The notes beneath the pieces are model-generated. The model made no database searches and had not been told where the DNA came from. It saw only the letters and a list, made by a program, of their open reading frames with translations. A DNA stretch of 64,000 nt from an uncultured Erythrobacter sp. Its GTDB lineage: Bacteria; Pseudomonadota; Alphaproteobacteria; Sphingomonadales; Sphingomonadaceae. Location: assembly GCA_947503275.1 (NCBI GenBank), contig CANNCZ010000002.1, forward strand, positions 1,459,501-1,523,500, in the 5' to 3' direction. Both the position numbers and the translations under genes were made by a program. Shown one piece after another: positions 1-9,303 of this stretch. Within the stretch, counting starts at the first letter, position 1, and every line of letters begins with the position of its first letter.

Positions 1-1
1 T

Positions 2-448
2 ATCTTGCTTGCGGTGGGCGCGGTCTTTTTCTACAACACCTATTTTGGCGCAGGAGCGACGCCTGGATCGCTGATCGCGGATAGCGATGAGGCGGGTGAA
101 GTGGTCGCCGATGCGGATGGGGCAGGTTCTGCTGAGGCCACCGTTCCAACCGGCGGGAATGTCGTGTTCACTGCTCTCGAAGACGGCATCTGGGTGCGGT
201 TTTACGAAGATGGTGGGGAACGCCTGTTCGAGGGAACTATGGCGAGCGGTGACAATTTTGAGCTCCCTGCAACCGCCTCTGTCCCGCGCATCAACACCGG
301 CCGTCCCGATGCGTTTTCGATCACGATTGGCGGGCGAAGCGTGCCCAAATTGGCAGAGGCGCCGGTGACGATGGGCGATACGCCTATCTCTGCTGATGCT
401 TTGTTGGCGCGCGCAGATGTGCCAGCCACAACTATGCCGGGCAATTGA
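2..448 (+). CDS. RodZ-like C-terminal domain (DUF4115), 5' truncated
   Basis: Only the last ~149 residues are present; the reading frame is open to the window edge, so the cytoplasmic HTH and most of the membrane segment lie outside. The visible part starts in a hydrophobic stretch, continues with an acidic Gly/Ala linker (to about residue 50) and ends in a beta-rich domain with the pattern FTALEDGIWVRFYEDG and INTGRPDAFSITIGG. This matches the periplasmic DUF4115 domain of RodZ-type proteins, which link MreB to the cell wall machinery in rod-shaped bacteria. The domain call is good; assignment as the true RodZ cannot be checked without the N-terminus. It is followed by ybgF after a 166-base gap in which I see nothing notable. 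Confidence 0.7.
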   Translation: MLLAVGAVFFYNTYFGAGATPGSLIADSDEAGEVVADADGAGSAEATVPTGGNVVFTALEDGIWVRFYEDGGERLFEGTMASGDNFELPATASVPRINTGRPDAFSITIGGRSVPKLAEAPVTMGDTPISADALLARADVPATTMPGN

Positions 449-614
449 TCCCTTAATCCGATAGGCTGGTTTAGAGCCTGAGCGTGCACATTGTGCGGCA
501 TAAGTCGTAATGCGGGGTCGACTTGCGCAGTCGGCTGAGCCACAGATTCCGGTGATATTCATGAGCGCTGCGCCAGATTGTTGCGCGCACTCACACTAGG
601 GAGCCTGAACCGCC

Positions 615-1625
615 ATGACTGCCCGCAATATGCCTGTTATTTTCCGCAAAGCCCCACCTGCATTGGGTGTGCTGGTCGCTGCCGCTGTGGTGGCGACAAC
701 CCCGCTTCCCGCGATTGCGCAGGACAATACAGAGGCGCGTTTGCGCCGCGCGGAGGCGGAGATTCGGGCACTGCAACGCACAGTGTTTCCGGGCGGCGAT
801 GGTCAGTTTTTTGAACCGCAAATAACCGCTGGCAGCACAAATACCGGCTCGACCGGATCGAACGCGCCATCAACCACGGCAGTGACTGATATCCTCGCGC
901 GGCTGGACGCGATGGAGGTGCAGTTGCAGCGCCTGACTGCGCTGACCGAGGAAAACACCAACGCACTGAGCCTGATGGAAACGCGCGTTGCGGCGTTGGA
1001 GAGCAGTGGCAGCAACAGCCCTACTTTCACCGCTTCACCAACGGGCACAACGCCGCAGACGTCCGATCCGATTGCCGCAACCAATTCCAATCTTGCTGAG
1101 ATGAACGGCACAGCCGAGCAAGCCACCGATCCTCTGCCCAGCGCGGCTACCAACACTGCGGTTGCGCAGGCTGCATCCGGCCCCAGCGCAGAGCGGATCG
1201 CCGCCGTCCAAGCCATCACCAAACCTGATACGGGTGATGCGGGCGATGATGAATATTCATACGGCTTCCGCCTGTGGAACGCTGGTTTCTACCCAGAGGC
1301 GCGCCAACAACTCGCCTCATTTGTAGAGAACCATCCCGATCACTTGCGCACCACCTATGGCCGTAATTTGCTGGGCCGCGCGTTTCTCGACGACAATATG
1401 CCAGAGGAAGCCGCGCGTTGGTTCCTGCGTAATTATCAGGCTGATCGCACTGCGCGCCGCGCCCCTGACAGCCTGCTCTATCTCGCGGAATCGATGATCG
1501 CGATGGAAGACACCCGCCGCGCATGTATTGCTCTGTCGGAATTTGGTGAGACCTATCCAGCGGTTGCGACCGGGCGATTGGCTGATCAGTATGAGAGCAA
1601 TCGCCGCCGCGTGACCTGCGAGTAG
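615..1625 (+). CDS. ybgF: YbgF/CpoB-like periplasmic coiled-coil and TPR protein
   Basis: The N-terminus is a Sec signal peptide (residues 1-36, likely cleavage after AIAQ). Short coiled-coil segments follow (about 38-55, and 95-127 with a leucine heptad pattern), then a low-complexity Ser/Thr/Ala linker and a C-terminal TPR domain (about 213-330) containing paired YPEARQQL and DNMPEEAARWF helices. This is the arrangement of YbgF/CpoB, which couples Tol-Pal envelope constriction to septal peptidoglycan synthesis in the periplasm. In many alphaproteobacteria ybgF lies directly before tilS, as here, which supports the call. Pal and TolB are not in the window. The two ATGs at 615 and 630 are both possible starts. 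Confidence 0.8.
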   Translation: MTARNMPVIFRKAPPALGVLVAAAVVATTPLPAIAQDNTEARLRRAEAEIRALQRTVFPGGDGQFFEPQITAGSTNTGSTGSNAPSTTAVTDILARLDAMEVQLQRLTALTEENTNALSLMETRVAALESSGSNSPTFTASPTGTTPQTSDPIAATNSNLAEMNGTAEQATDPLPSAATNTAVAQAASGPSAERIAAVQAITKPDTGDAGDDEYSYGFRLWNAGFYPEARQQLASFVENHPDHLRTTYGRNLLGRAFLDDNMPEEAARWFLRNYQADRTARRAPDSLLYLAESMIAMEDTRRACIALSEFGETYPAVATGRLADQYESNRRRVTCE

Positions 1626-1679
1626 TGGCCGATTGATACGTCGCATGATCCCCCAGGCCTGGATGCACTAGATCCTGCG

Positions 1680-2663
1680 TTGATCGCGCGGTTTACCGAG
1701 GCGGTTGATGAATTGTGGCCTGACGAGGATCGCGAAGGGCCGCTGGGCCTCGCCGTATCGGGCGGGCCGGACAGTTTGGCGCTTCTATTGCTAGCCGCGC
1801 GGGCATTGCCCGGCGACATCGCGGTGCTTAGCGTGGATCATGGATTACGGCCTGAGGCGGCGAGTGAAGTCGCTTTGGTGAAGGGAGTCTGTGACGCGCT
1901 CGATGTCCCATTCACGAGTGCACGCGTGACCGTTTCGGCGGGTAATCTGCAGGCAAAAGCACGCGATGCACGCTATGCTGCCTTGAGCCATTGGGCAGAT
2001 GAACACGGTATCGGAGCCGTCGCCACTGCGCATCACGCTGATGATCAGGCAGAGACACTACTGATGCGCCTTGCACGCGGCAGCGGGCTTGCTGGGCTTG
2101 CCGGAGTGCGCAGTTGGTCGCATCTGCCGGAGAGCGAGACGCCGCTGATCCGCCCGCTCTTGTGGGCGCGCAAGATGGAGCTGGAGGCGCTTGTGCAGAC
2201 CGCGGGGATCACCCCTGCGCTTGACCCGTCGAATGCGAACCCCGCCTTTGACCGGGTCCGGGTGCGTGAGCATTTGGCGGCGCATGATTGGCTCGATGCA
2301 GAGGCGCTTTCCGCCAGCGCAGGGCACTTGGCAGAGGGGTGGCGGGCGCTGGAATGGTATGCTGAGATCGATTGGGAGGAGATGGTGACGGCCGAGAAGG
2401 ACGGGGATGCCGGTCCAACTTACCAGTATTACGCCAATGTCCCGCGCATCATTCAAATTGAGACTTTGTGCCGAATTATCGACGCGCTTGGCGGACGGGT
2501 CAGCCGCAGCGAAGCGGGCCGCGCAGCCGACCGGTTATGGCGCGGTGAGAACGCGTCTATTGGCGGCGTTCTAGCAGTGCCAAGCATCGAAAAAGTCGCG
2601 AAAATTGGTGTAGAGATGCGCGTCTGGCGGTTCTCTCCCGAACCGCCCAGAACATCGCACTAG
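1680..2663 (+). CDS. tilS: tRNA(Ile)-lysidine synthetase TilS
   Basis: This cytoplasmic ATP-dependent enzyme attaches lysine to C34 of the CAU-anticodon tRNA-Ile, changing decoding from AUG to AUA. The PP-loop motif SGGPDS is at residues 27-32, followed by the VDHGLRPEA and AHHADDQAETLLMRLARGSGLAGL signatures split over residues 55-135. At about 327 residues it has the N-terminal catalytic domain and a shortened C-terminal part. No ATG is available in frame upstream before the stop at 1623, so TTG at 1680 is the most likely start; CTG at 1659 is an alternative. It follows ybgF by 54 bases and converges on the L,D-transpeptidase gene with only 8 bases between stops. Confidence 0.92.
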   Translation: MIARFTEAVDELWPDEDREGPLGLAVSGGPDSLALLLLAARALPGDIAVLSVDHGLRPEAASEVALVKGVCDALDVPFTSARVTVSAGNLQAKARDARYAALSHWADEHGIGAVATAHHADDQAETLLMRLARGSGLAGLAGVRSWSHLPESETPLIRPLLWARKMELEALVQTAGITPALDPSNANPAFDRVRVREHLAAHDWLDAEALSASAGHLAEGWRALEWYAEIDWEEMVTAEKDGDAGPTYQYYANVPRIIQIETLCRIIDALGGRVSRSEAGRAADRLWRGENASIGGVLAVPSIEKVAKIGVEMRVWRFSPEPPRTSH

Positions 2664-2671
2664 GTCTCAGA

Positions 2672-3517
2672 TCAGGAAAGCAGACGGTCGCCCACGACAG
2701 CCATCTGACCGCGTGTGATCACGACTCTATCGCCGCGCTTGGCGATAGCGAACAGCTTTTCCGCAAACGGATCAGGCACACCAATGCAGCCATGTGAGGC
2801 ATAGCCATTGGCGACCGGCGAACCGTGGATCGCGATCCCGTCCCATGTCAGACGCAGCGTCCATGGCATGGGCGCATTGTCATATTTCTCGGAAACGTTG
2901 TCGCGCTCCTTGGTCAGGATCGGGAAGCTACCGAGCGGGGTGGGGTGGTCTGTCGTGCCGAGCAAAGCGACCGCTGTGCCGATTTCGTGGCCATCGCGGA
3001 AAACGCTGATTACGCGCGCATCAAGATCGACGGTCATCACCAATTCGCCCGTCGCAGGCGCGCGCGATTCGTCCCAGAACCACTCGCCATAACGAATAGT
3101 GCCTTCTATCGGCAGGATGCTCTTGATCACAAAAGGATCGTCCGATTGCGCCGCTGGTGTAGGCGCTGGTGCTGGTGTCGGTTGAACGAGCGGGTTGGAG
3201 ATCATGCGCGCAGCCGGGCCGCGGGGCAGATCATCAATCGTCACCTCTTCGACGGTGCTAGCAGGCGGCAGCTCTGGAAGGGAAACTTCGTCATTATCAT
3301 CAATACCATACGGTTGCGGCAGGCTTGAATCTATGATCAGCGAATCTCCGCCGGTCGTGGGGTCGATTGCCCGGATCGCATCTTCCGCATCCGCTGCGAC
3401 TTCGACCGCTGCATCCGCTGCTTCATCGGCAGAGGTTTGCCCAATCGCAATTGTTGCACCACCGGTCAGCGCAGCTAAGCCGAACACTGTGGCAAGGCGG
3501 ATATTTTTAAAAACCAT
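2672..3517 (-). CDS. L,D-transpeptidase (YkuD domain), secreted
   Basis: The start at 3517 is chosen because AAGGA precedes the ATG by about 8 bases and opens a signal peptide (residues 1-27). An acidic and Pro/Ala-rich linker spans about 30-125, and the YkuD domain spans about 155-270. The catalytic region has HGSPV at 231 and SHGCIGV with Cys244. The enzyme should crosslink peptidoglycan 3-3, or anchor proteins, in the periplasm. Most relatives have Arg after the catalytic SHGC-I/L, whereas this one has Gly. It lies downstream of the PEPC-like gene on the same strand after 172 bases that contain two GC-rich hairpins, so it probably has its own promoter. Confidence 0.85.
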   Translation of the reverse strand: MVFKNIRLATVFGLAALTGGATIAIGQTSADEAADAAVEVAADAEDAIRAIDPTTGGDSLIIDSSLPQPYGIDDNDEVSLPELPPASTVEEVTIDDLPRGPAARMISNPLVQPTPAPAPTPAAQSDDPFVIKSILPIEGTIRYGEWFWDESRAPATGELVMTVDLDARVISVFRDGHEIGTAVALLGTTDHPTPLGSFPILTKERDNVSEKYDNAPMPWTLRLTWDGIAIHGSPVANGYASHGCIGVPDPFAEKLFAIAKRGDRVVITRGQMAVVGDRLLS

Positions 3518-3659
3518 GTCGGAATTTCCTTCAATCATGGCGGACCTTATGCGCTTTTTTCGCGTGAACTGCCAGTGGCTAACGGGCGGGCGTCCCTTGC
3601 GGGGACGGGGGCAAGGCAAAGGTTAAACTGTAAAAAATTGTGTGGTTTGAGAGTTGGAT

Positions 3660-3685
3660 GGCGCGGTCTGCGATCAGGCCGCGCC
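3660..3685 (-). terminator. GC-rich hairpin after the PEPC-like gene
   Basis: Arms GGCGCGG (3660-3666) and CCGCGCC (3679-3685) form a perfect 7-bp stem with a 12-base loop, 5 bases downstream of the PEPC-like stop codon on the minus strand. There is no adjacent T-run (the nearest is about 30 bases further), so this is a weak or Rho-assisted terminator, or an mRNA-stabilising end. A second inverted repeat, CCTTGC/GCAAGG (3595-3600, 3611-3616), lies in the leader of the L,D-transpeptidase gene. Confidence 0.35.
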
Positions 3686-3689
3686 CTGC

Positions 3690-6488
3690 TTACCCATGCG
3701 CGCCAAACTGGTTCGCGATCGCCACCGACAGCCGCAGCATCAATGCATAAGCCTTTTCAATTGGGTCGATGTAATCGCGCGCTATTTGGACATAGCCCTC
3801 ACTTTCGGCATCGGGATATTGCGCGGGCGCATCCATTGCGAAATCACCGGGCGACGGGAAATGCGTCGGGAAAGCGCGGCGCATTTGCGCAAGGGCATCG
3901 TCGATGCGGAGGCTGAACACCATCTCCAACACGTCTTCGCGGCTGATATCGTTGGCGCGGCTGAAGACCGGCACGCTGACCGCTTTCAGGAAAATGTGCT
4001 GCATCAATGCCAATCGCAGAGCTTGCGCTGCGCCGATCATGCGGCGGGTTTCTTGAGTGGCACCTTCTTCTTTGGCCGCTGGCAACAGGTCCAGAAGACG
4101 GTGGAATTTGATCGCGTCCACTCGCAAGCGCGAGGCCAAACGGCGGAAGACGCCGGTGCGGTCATCCTTGGTCAGATATTCGGCTAGAACTTCGCACGCC
4201 GCGCTCAAATGCGGTTCAGTCCCGCGATAGGGGCGCGTTGCCCAATAGGCGGAGTTGAAGAGTTCGCCATGCGCGGCGACGGTCTTGACGCTCGCCAAGG
4301 CGTTCGAAGTCCGCGCCAGACGCAGCAATTGCTGGCCGCGTTGGCTCTCTGTCAAAAGCGCGGCGATTTCCTCATAATTGCCATCTGCCGCTGAGCCAAT
4401 TCCGGCGATCACGTTAACTGGATAACCCAGCTGTTGGAGAATCGAGTTGTGCGGGATCGCGCGAATTTGTCGCAGGTTTATATCGCGATCCGCCGACAGG
4501 TCGGATTGGCGGCGCGACACTCGGCTACCGGTGGAATTGAGTAAGCCCAGCCCGAACGCAGTGACGCTGCGTGAATAGGTCTGGCTGCGCAGATGCGCGC
4601 GTTGATGCGCACGAATGGCGCGGTAGAAGTCGAGGCTGATATCGGTGCGGGTGTAGAGCGGATCGGCGCAAACCTCGGAGGGTTCGGGTCCTTCGGTGAT
4701 GATCCGCGTCAGTGTCGCGCGCGCCAATTCTGGTCCGGCAAAGTGCAAATAGCCATCACCACCTTGGAAGCTGACCTCCGGCTCCAATTCAATCCCTTTG
4801 CGGACAAATCGGCTGCGCGCCCATGGGCTTAAAGGCCATGTCAGCCGGTCGGCAAAGCCCGATGGATGTGCACCGCGACCCATGCTTTCGCCGTGCGTGT
4901 TGAAAATCAGTGCGGCGACACCTGTTAGGCCATTATTGCCCATTGCCTCCGCCATGCGCCCTTGCAGCCGCTCAATCGCGAGGCTGGCAGGGATTTGCCC
5001 GACAAAGCGGCCGGCGTCAGAAAAACCTGTTTGGATGCAGACCCGTCCGCGCTTTTTCGCATAGGATTGGAACTGTTCCTCTGCGCACAAGGCCTCGAGG
5101 AATCGTCCCCCATGTTCCAGCGCGCTTTCGGTTTCGAACAAAGGAGAGACGTCGACCTTGTCCTCGATCCCAAAGAGGCGCGCGAAATAGAGCGCTGCCA
5201 AAATGGTGGATGGCTGTTCACATTCCGCGATTAGCATGCGGATCGGCGTGTCTGCGTCGATATGGCCAAGTATCTGAGCCATTGCGAGGAACTGCCGTGT
5301 CGCGGTTGAGCTTTCGATGGCGAGGCTGGCGAAGTTGGTGGCTTTGGGCGTGACCTCCTCCAGCATCCGGCGCAAGGTTGCCATTGCGCCTTTGCTAGCG
5401 AGATCAAGTTCAGGTGCCTCGTGCAGATGCGCGCGGATGGCGTTGTGCAACTGTTTCGCGTTCACGCGGAAATGGACATGGGCCATGCCCAGTCCATCGG
5501 CGTGCATGGTCGCGACCAGTGTTTTGAGCGCAACGGCTTTCTCAGTATCCGCGCTCGCGGCTTCCTCTTCGAGTTGTGCGATGATTTTCTTGAGCGAGGT
5601 CAGCTTGGCCGGGTCATCGGTGGTCAACCGGTTGGCGGCCGCGGAAAGCGCCTGTGGTTCGGTCAGGTCTTCGGCGAAGTTCGCAGCGCTCTTCGCAGCG
5701 TGTGCTCCCGCAGCATGCAGACGCGCGACCAGCGGGTGATCGGCGGAAATGTCCCCTAAAGCTTCAGCATATCGCGCCAGCCGCTCTGCCTTTTCCGAAA
5801 GGCGGAAGCGGATGGAGGTGTACCATTTGATGTCGGTGCGCCCGTCCATGTCATAGCCGACCCAAGTCGCGAACCGGAATGGCAGCGGAGCAAGCTCGCG
5901 CCACTCATCGGGCCAAGTCTTCGCCGCATGAGTCAAAGCGCCGTGCACGATCTCTGCTCGCGCATCTTGTGCATTGGCAATCGCTGACATTGCCTGACCA
6001 TGCTCGTAATCCAGCGTTACAGCCGGTCGCTCTGCGCCGAACTTGCACGCCGCCTTATCAATTACCGCGCCTTTGCTCGCCGCCTCCGCAATCGCGCCGG
6101 TTTGAGCAGGGGTGAGCAGGAATGTTGGGTGCGCGGTGAAAACCGCATGCAACGATGGCGTCTCCCACCGTGAGCGGAATGCTGTGAAATCGCTATCTTG
6201 CGCATGCAGTTGAGCCAAAGCCCCCGCATTCGCCGGAGCCGCAATTGGAGCAGCAAGCCGCTCCAGGCGTTCGGCGCGTGCTTTCAAGCTGGAATATTCT
6301 AGCTCCTCCACCAAAGCCTCCAGCGCATCCAAATCCATCGCGGTCGTGCCCTGCGGTGCCTCCAATGCGCGCGATAGGTCCAGACCCAGCTGAAACACCG
6401 GATTGAACAGCGGTGTCTCGCGCGTGCGAGCGTGCAGTTCCTGCAGGCGTTCGCTGAGATCGGCGATGGAATTCAATGGGAGTGTCAT
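3690..6488 (-). CDS. Divergent phosphoenolpyruvate-carboxylase-family protein
   Basis: The 932-residue length and several landmarks identify the PEPC family: FTAHPT at 117-122 with His120, the region LGMAHVHFR at 333-341, PLFET at 449-453, GFSD at 488-491 and HGESMGRG at 532-539. PEPC carboxylates PEP to oxaloacetate. However, several residues that family knowledge marks as catalytic or highly conserved differ: AHPTE is AHPTF; the lysine of the GYSDSxKD motif is Arg494; the glycine-rich GRGGxxGRGG loop is shortened so the first Arg is absent; and the EQGExxR motif is FQGGDGYLHF. It may be an active divergent clade or a relative with a changed role. The ATG overlaps the glk stop by 4 bases (ATGA), so it is translationally coupled to the zwf-edd-glk operon. 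Confidence 0.7.
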   Translation of the reverse strand: MTLPLNSIADLSERLQELHARTRETPLFNPVFQLGLDLSRALEAPQGTTAMDLDALEALVEELEYSSLKARAERLERLAAPIAAPANAGALAQLHAQDSDFTAFRSRWETPSLHAVFTAHPTFLLTPAQTGAIAEAASKGAVIDKAACKFGAERPAVTLDYEHGQAMSAIANAQDARAEIVHGALTHAAKTWPDEWRELAPLPFRFATWVGYDMDGRTDIKWYTSIRFRLSEKAERLARYAEALGDISADHPLVARLHAAGAHAAKSAANFAEDLTEPQALSAAANRLTTDDPAKLTSLKKIIAQLEEEAASADTEKAVALKTLVATMHADGLGMAHVHFRVNAKQLHNAIRAHLHEAPELDLASKGAMATLRRMLEEVTPKATNFASLAIESSTATRQFLAMAQILGHIDADTPIRMLIAECEQPSTILAALYFARLFGIEDKVDVSPLFETESALEHGGRFLEALCAEEQFQSYAKKRGRVCIQTGFSDAGRFVGQIPASLAIERLQGRMAEAMGNNGLTGVAALIFNTHGESMGRGAHPSGFADRLTWPLSPWARSRFVRKGIELEPEVSFQGGDGYLHFAGPELARATLTRIITEGPEPSEVCADPLYTRTDISLDFYRAIRAHQRAHLRSQTYSRSVTAFGLGLLNSTGSRVSRRQSDLSADRDINLRQIRAIPHNSILQQLGYPVNVIAGIGSAADGNYEEIAALLTESQRGQQLLRLARTSNALASVKTVAAHGELFNSAYWATRPYRGTEPHLSAACEVLAEYLTKDDRTGVFRRLASRLRVDAIKFHRLLDLLPAAKEEGATQETRRMIGAAQALRLALMQHIFLKAVSVPVFSRANDISREDVLEMVFSLRIDDALAQMRRAFPTHFPSPGDFAMDAPAQYPDAESEGYVQIARDYIDPIEKAYALMLRLSVAIANQFGAHG

Positions 6489-7495
6489 GGGGAGGATGTG
6501 TCTTCCATATGGGTTTGCGCAAAGGCGGCAGCCGCGCCGAGGAGGCCGGGTTGTGGATGGGTGATGAGTTTGACGGGCAGAGTCGCCATCAGGCCAGCAA
6601 AGCGGCCCTTGGCACGGAAACGGTCAGCAAATCCTGAGGCCAGCAACGTCTCGCGAATGCGATAGCCAAGCCCGCCTGCGATTACGACGCCGCTTGCCCC
6701 TTGGACAAGCGCGATATCGCCTGCAACTGATCCAAGCGCGAGGCAGAACCGGTCGACTGCGGCGGCGGCGAGGCTGTCACCGCCGTCCGATCCTGCCGAG
6801 GTACCAGCAGTCCAGATCGCCACATCGTCTTGCGCGACAACGGCTCTCCCTTCCATCGCGGCGAGCGCTTCGTAAATGTCGACGATGGCTGGGCCAGAGA
6901 CCACACGCTCGGTTGAGACCCGAGTATGGCGCTTGCGAAGCCGGGCAAGGATGGCGTCTTCGATGGCGTCGAGCGGTGCGAAATCGCCATGGCCACCTTC
7001 GGTTGCTTGCACGCGGTAGTCGCCAGAGCCACTTCGCCAGAAATGGGCAACACCCAAACCGGTGCCGGGGCCAAGGACGCTGATCGTGCCTTTTGTGGGT
7101 AGCTCACCATCGGGGCCGGTGAGATGCAAAAATTGGTTCGCAGACGCTCGGGCAACTGCGTGTGCGACAGCTTCAAAATCATTGACGATCAGGTGCCGCG
7201 AACACCCCAACTTTTCCGCGATCAAAGGGGGGCGGATGATCCACGGATTGTTAGTGAAGCGGATAATGTCCTGCTTAATCTGACCCGCGACCGCCATCGC
7301 CACGTCATCCGGCAGCTGTCCGCCCATCCGGTCGCGATAATCCTCCCACGCGGTTTGAAAACTCGCATGGGTTTCAGTGTGAAGCGTAGTTGGTTCGCCT
7401 AGTTTTATTGTGCCGTCTGTTCGAATGCTGGCGATGGCAAAGCGCGCATGCGTCCCGCCAATATCAACTGCGACAATGTCCCTCCCTGCGCTCAT
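6485..7495 (-). CDS. glk: Glucokinase
   Basis: Glucokinase phosphorylates glucose to glucose-6-phosphate with ATP in the cytoplasm. The start MSAGRDIVAVDIGGTHARFA carries the phosphate-binding loop of the bacterial Glk/ROK-like fold; the second ATP-region motif VLGPGTGLGVA lies near residue 140, and GGLGYRIR near 285 is also typical. The length of 336 residues is normal for the family. The frame is open further upstream, but that extension lies inside edd and lacks homology, so ATG at 7495 is chosen. The gene begins 2 bases after the edd stop and overlaps the PEPC-like start by 4 bases, making it the third gene of the Entner-Doudoroff operon. Confidence 0.93.
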   Translation of the reverse strand: MSAGRDIVAVDIGGTHARFAIASIRTDGTIKLGEPTTLHTETHASFQTAWEDYRDRMGGQLPDDVAMAVAGQIKQDIIRFTNNPWIIRPPLIAEKLGCSRHLIVNDFEAVAHAVARASANQFLHLTGPDGELPTKGTISVLGPGTGLGVAHFWRSGSGDYRVQATEGGHGDFAPLDAIEDAILARLRKRHTRVSTERVVSGPAIVDIYEALAAMEGRAVVAQDDVAIWTAGTSAGSDGGDSLAAAAVDRFCLALGSVAGDIALVQGASGVVIAGGLGYRIRETLLASGFADRFRAKGRFAGLMATLPVKLITHPQPGLLGAAAAFAQTHMEDTSSP

Positions 7496-7497
7496 TG

Positions 7498-9303
7498 CTA
7501 TAGGCCAGCGCCGGCGAGCATTGCGCTGGCGCCTTGTTCCGCGCCATCGGCTTGGGCCTGCATCATGCGGAACAATTCGCGGCCCACGCCGTGTTCTTGC
7601 GCCGGGTCTGGGGCAGGTTTGCGGGTAGTTAGATCGGCGGCGGTCGAAAGCGCGCCTGTCTCTGCGCAAACGCGAACCACGTCGCCGTCTTGCAATAGGC
7701 TGAGCGGTCCGCCGCCCAGCGCCTCTGGCGTGCAATGGATTGCTGCTGGCACTTTGCCCGATGCGCCTGACATCCGGCCATCGGTCACCAATGCCACCCG
7801 ATGCCCACGATCCTGTAAGACGCCCAGCGATGGGGTGAGGCCGTGCAGCTCTGGCATGCCGTTGGCGCGCGGTCCCTGAAACCGGACAACGACGACGACA
7901 TCCTTGTCCAATTCGCCTGCCTTGAATGCGGCAATCACATCGGCCTGTGTTTGGAAGACGCGGCACGGTGCCTCAATTGTCCAGCGTTCCTGAGCAACGG
8001 CGGAGGATTTGAAACACGCGCGGCCCAGATTGCCGGTCAGCAGCTTCATCCCGCCATCAGGCTGAAAGGCATTGGCTGCCGGACGCAGCATCGTGTCATC
8101 ACGGCTTTCGGAAACGGCGCTCCATCGCAGCGCATCGTCCTGCCAGACCGGCTCGCGTGTATAAGCGTCAAAACCGTCCTCCCACACTGTGAGGATGTCG
8201 CGATGCGCAAGGCCCGCTTCCAGCAATTCACCGATCACATAGGCCATGCCGCCTGCATGGTGGAACTGGTTCACATCGCCTGATCCGTTGGGATAAACGC
8301 GGGCAAGCAGGGGAACTACGCTCGAAAGCTCCGCCATGTCGCTCCAATCGATGCGGATGCCCGCCGCGCGCGCCATGGCGGGGATGTGGATCGCGTGATT
8401 GGTGGAGCCGCCAGTTGCGAGCAAACCAATAGCTGCGTTGATGATCGCCTTTTCATCGACCACTTGGGCCAATGTGCGCGTGGTTGTGCCTGACAGCTCA
8501 ACCACGCGTTGTACGGCGGCGCGGTCCAGAGCCTGACGCAGTTTGGTGCCCGGTTGGACAAAGGCGCTGCCCGGGACATGCAAGCCCATCATCTCCATCA
8601 TCATCTGATTGGAATTGGCGGTCCCGAAAAAGGTGCACGTCCCAGGCGAATGATAGCTGCCCAGCTCGCTTTCCAGCAGTTCGTCGCGTCCCACCTCTCC
8701 GGATGCGAATTTTTGGCGGGTTTCCTGCTTTTGCTTGTTCGAAATGCCGCTCGGCATAGGGCCGGATGGCACAAAGATCGCGGGCAAGTGGCCGAACCGC
8801 AACGCGCCGATCATCAGCCCGGGCACGATCTTGTCACATATGCCCAGCAAGGCGGCGGCGTCATACATTTGGTGGGATAGCGCGACGCCTGTTGCCATAG
8901 CGATATTGTCGCGGCTGAAGAGGGACAGCTCCATCCCATCCTCACCCTGCGTCACGCCGTCGCACATCGCCGGGGTGCCGCCTGCGACCTGAGCCGTGGC
9001 GCCAAATTCGCGGGCATAGATCTTCATGCGGTCGGGATATCTGCCATAGGGCTGATGCGCGGAGAGCATGTCGTTGTAGGCTGAAACAATACCGATGTTT
9101 GGTCCGCGCGCCTCTTTCATCGCGTCTTGATCTTCGAGTGCACCGGCAAAGGCATGGGCCAGCACTGAGCAGCTGACCGCCTCGCGCTCTGGCCGTCGGT
9201 CGCCTTCGCGGCGCATCAATTCGAGATAGGCGGTGCGACCTGCGCGCGAGTTTTCGATCACACGCTGCGTGACGCGGTGGAGCGTGTCGTTCAGCTCACT
9301 CAT
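7498..9303 (-). CDS. edd: 6-phosphogluconate dehydratase
   Basis: Edd dehydrates 6-phosphogluconate to KDPG, the defining first step of the Entner-Doudoroff pathway, and is an IlvD/Edd-family Fe-S dehydratase. The 601-residue length is typical. Recognisable family segments include [16 protein letters not shown] near residues 75-90, [20 protein letters not shown] with its Cys, [10 protein letters not shown], and the late [18 protein letters not shown]. The ATG at 9303 sits inside the last codons of zwf (8-base overlap), and edd is followed by glk at 2 bases. Eda (KDPG aldolase) is not in the window. The longer open frame upstream runs through zwf and was not used. Confidence 0.95.
   Translation of the reverse strand: MSELNDTLHRVTQRVIENSRAGRTAYLELMRREGDRRPEREAVSCSVLAHAFAGALEDQDAMKEARGPNIGIVSAYNDMLSAHQPYGRYPDRMKIYAREFGATAQVAGGTPAMCDGVTQGEDGMELSLFSRDNIAMATGVALSHQMYDAAALLGICDKIVPGLMIGALRFGHLPAIFVPSGPMPSGISNKQKQETRQKFASGEVGRDELLESELGSYHSPGTCTFFGTANSNQMMMEMMGLHVPGSAFVQPGTKLRQALDRAAVQRVVELSGTTTRTLAQVVDEKAIINAAIGLLATGGSTNHAIHIPAMARAAGIRIDWSDMAELSSVVPLLARVYPNGSGDVNQFHHAGGMAYVIGELLEAGLAHRDILTVWEDGFDAYTREPVWQDDALRWSAVSESRDDTMLRPAANAFQPDGGMKLLTGNLGRACFKSSAVAQERWTIEAPCRVFQTQADVIAAFKAGELDKDVVVVVRFQGPRANGMPELHGLTPSLGVLQDRGHRVALVTDGRMSGASGKVPAAIHCTPEALGGGPLSLLQDGDVVRVCAETGALSTAADLTTRKPAPDPAQEHGVGRELFRMMQAQADGAEQGASAMLAGAGL

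Noticed and set aside
3575-4187. Antisense reading frames over the PEPC-like gene
   Set aside because: They are the mirror of the GC-rich coding frame and show no domain or start signal; similar frames occur opposite most genes here.
7496-7966. Long N-terminal extension of glk
   Set aside because: It lies inside edd, lacks homology, and glk has a good ATG at 7495.
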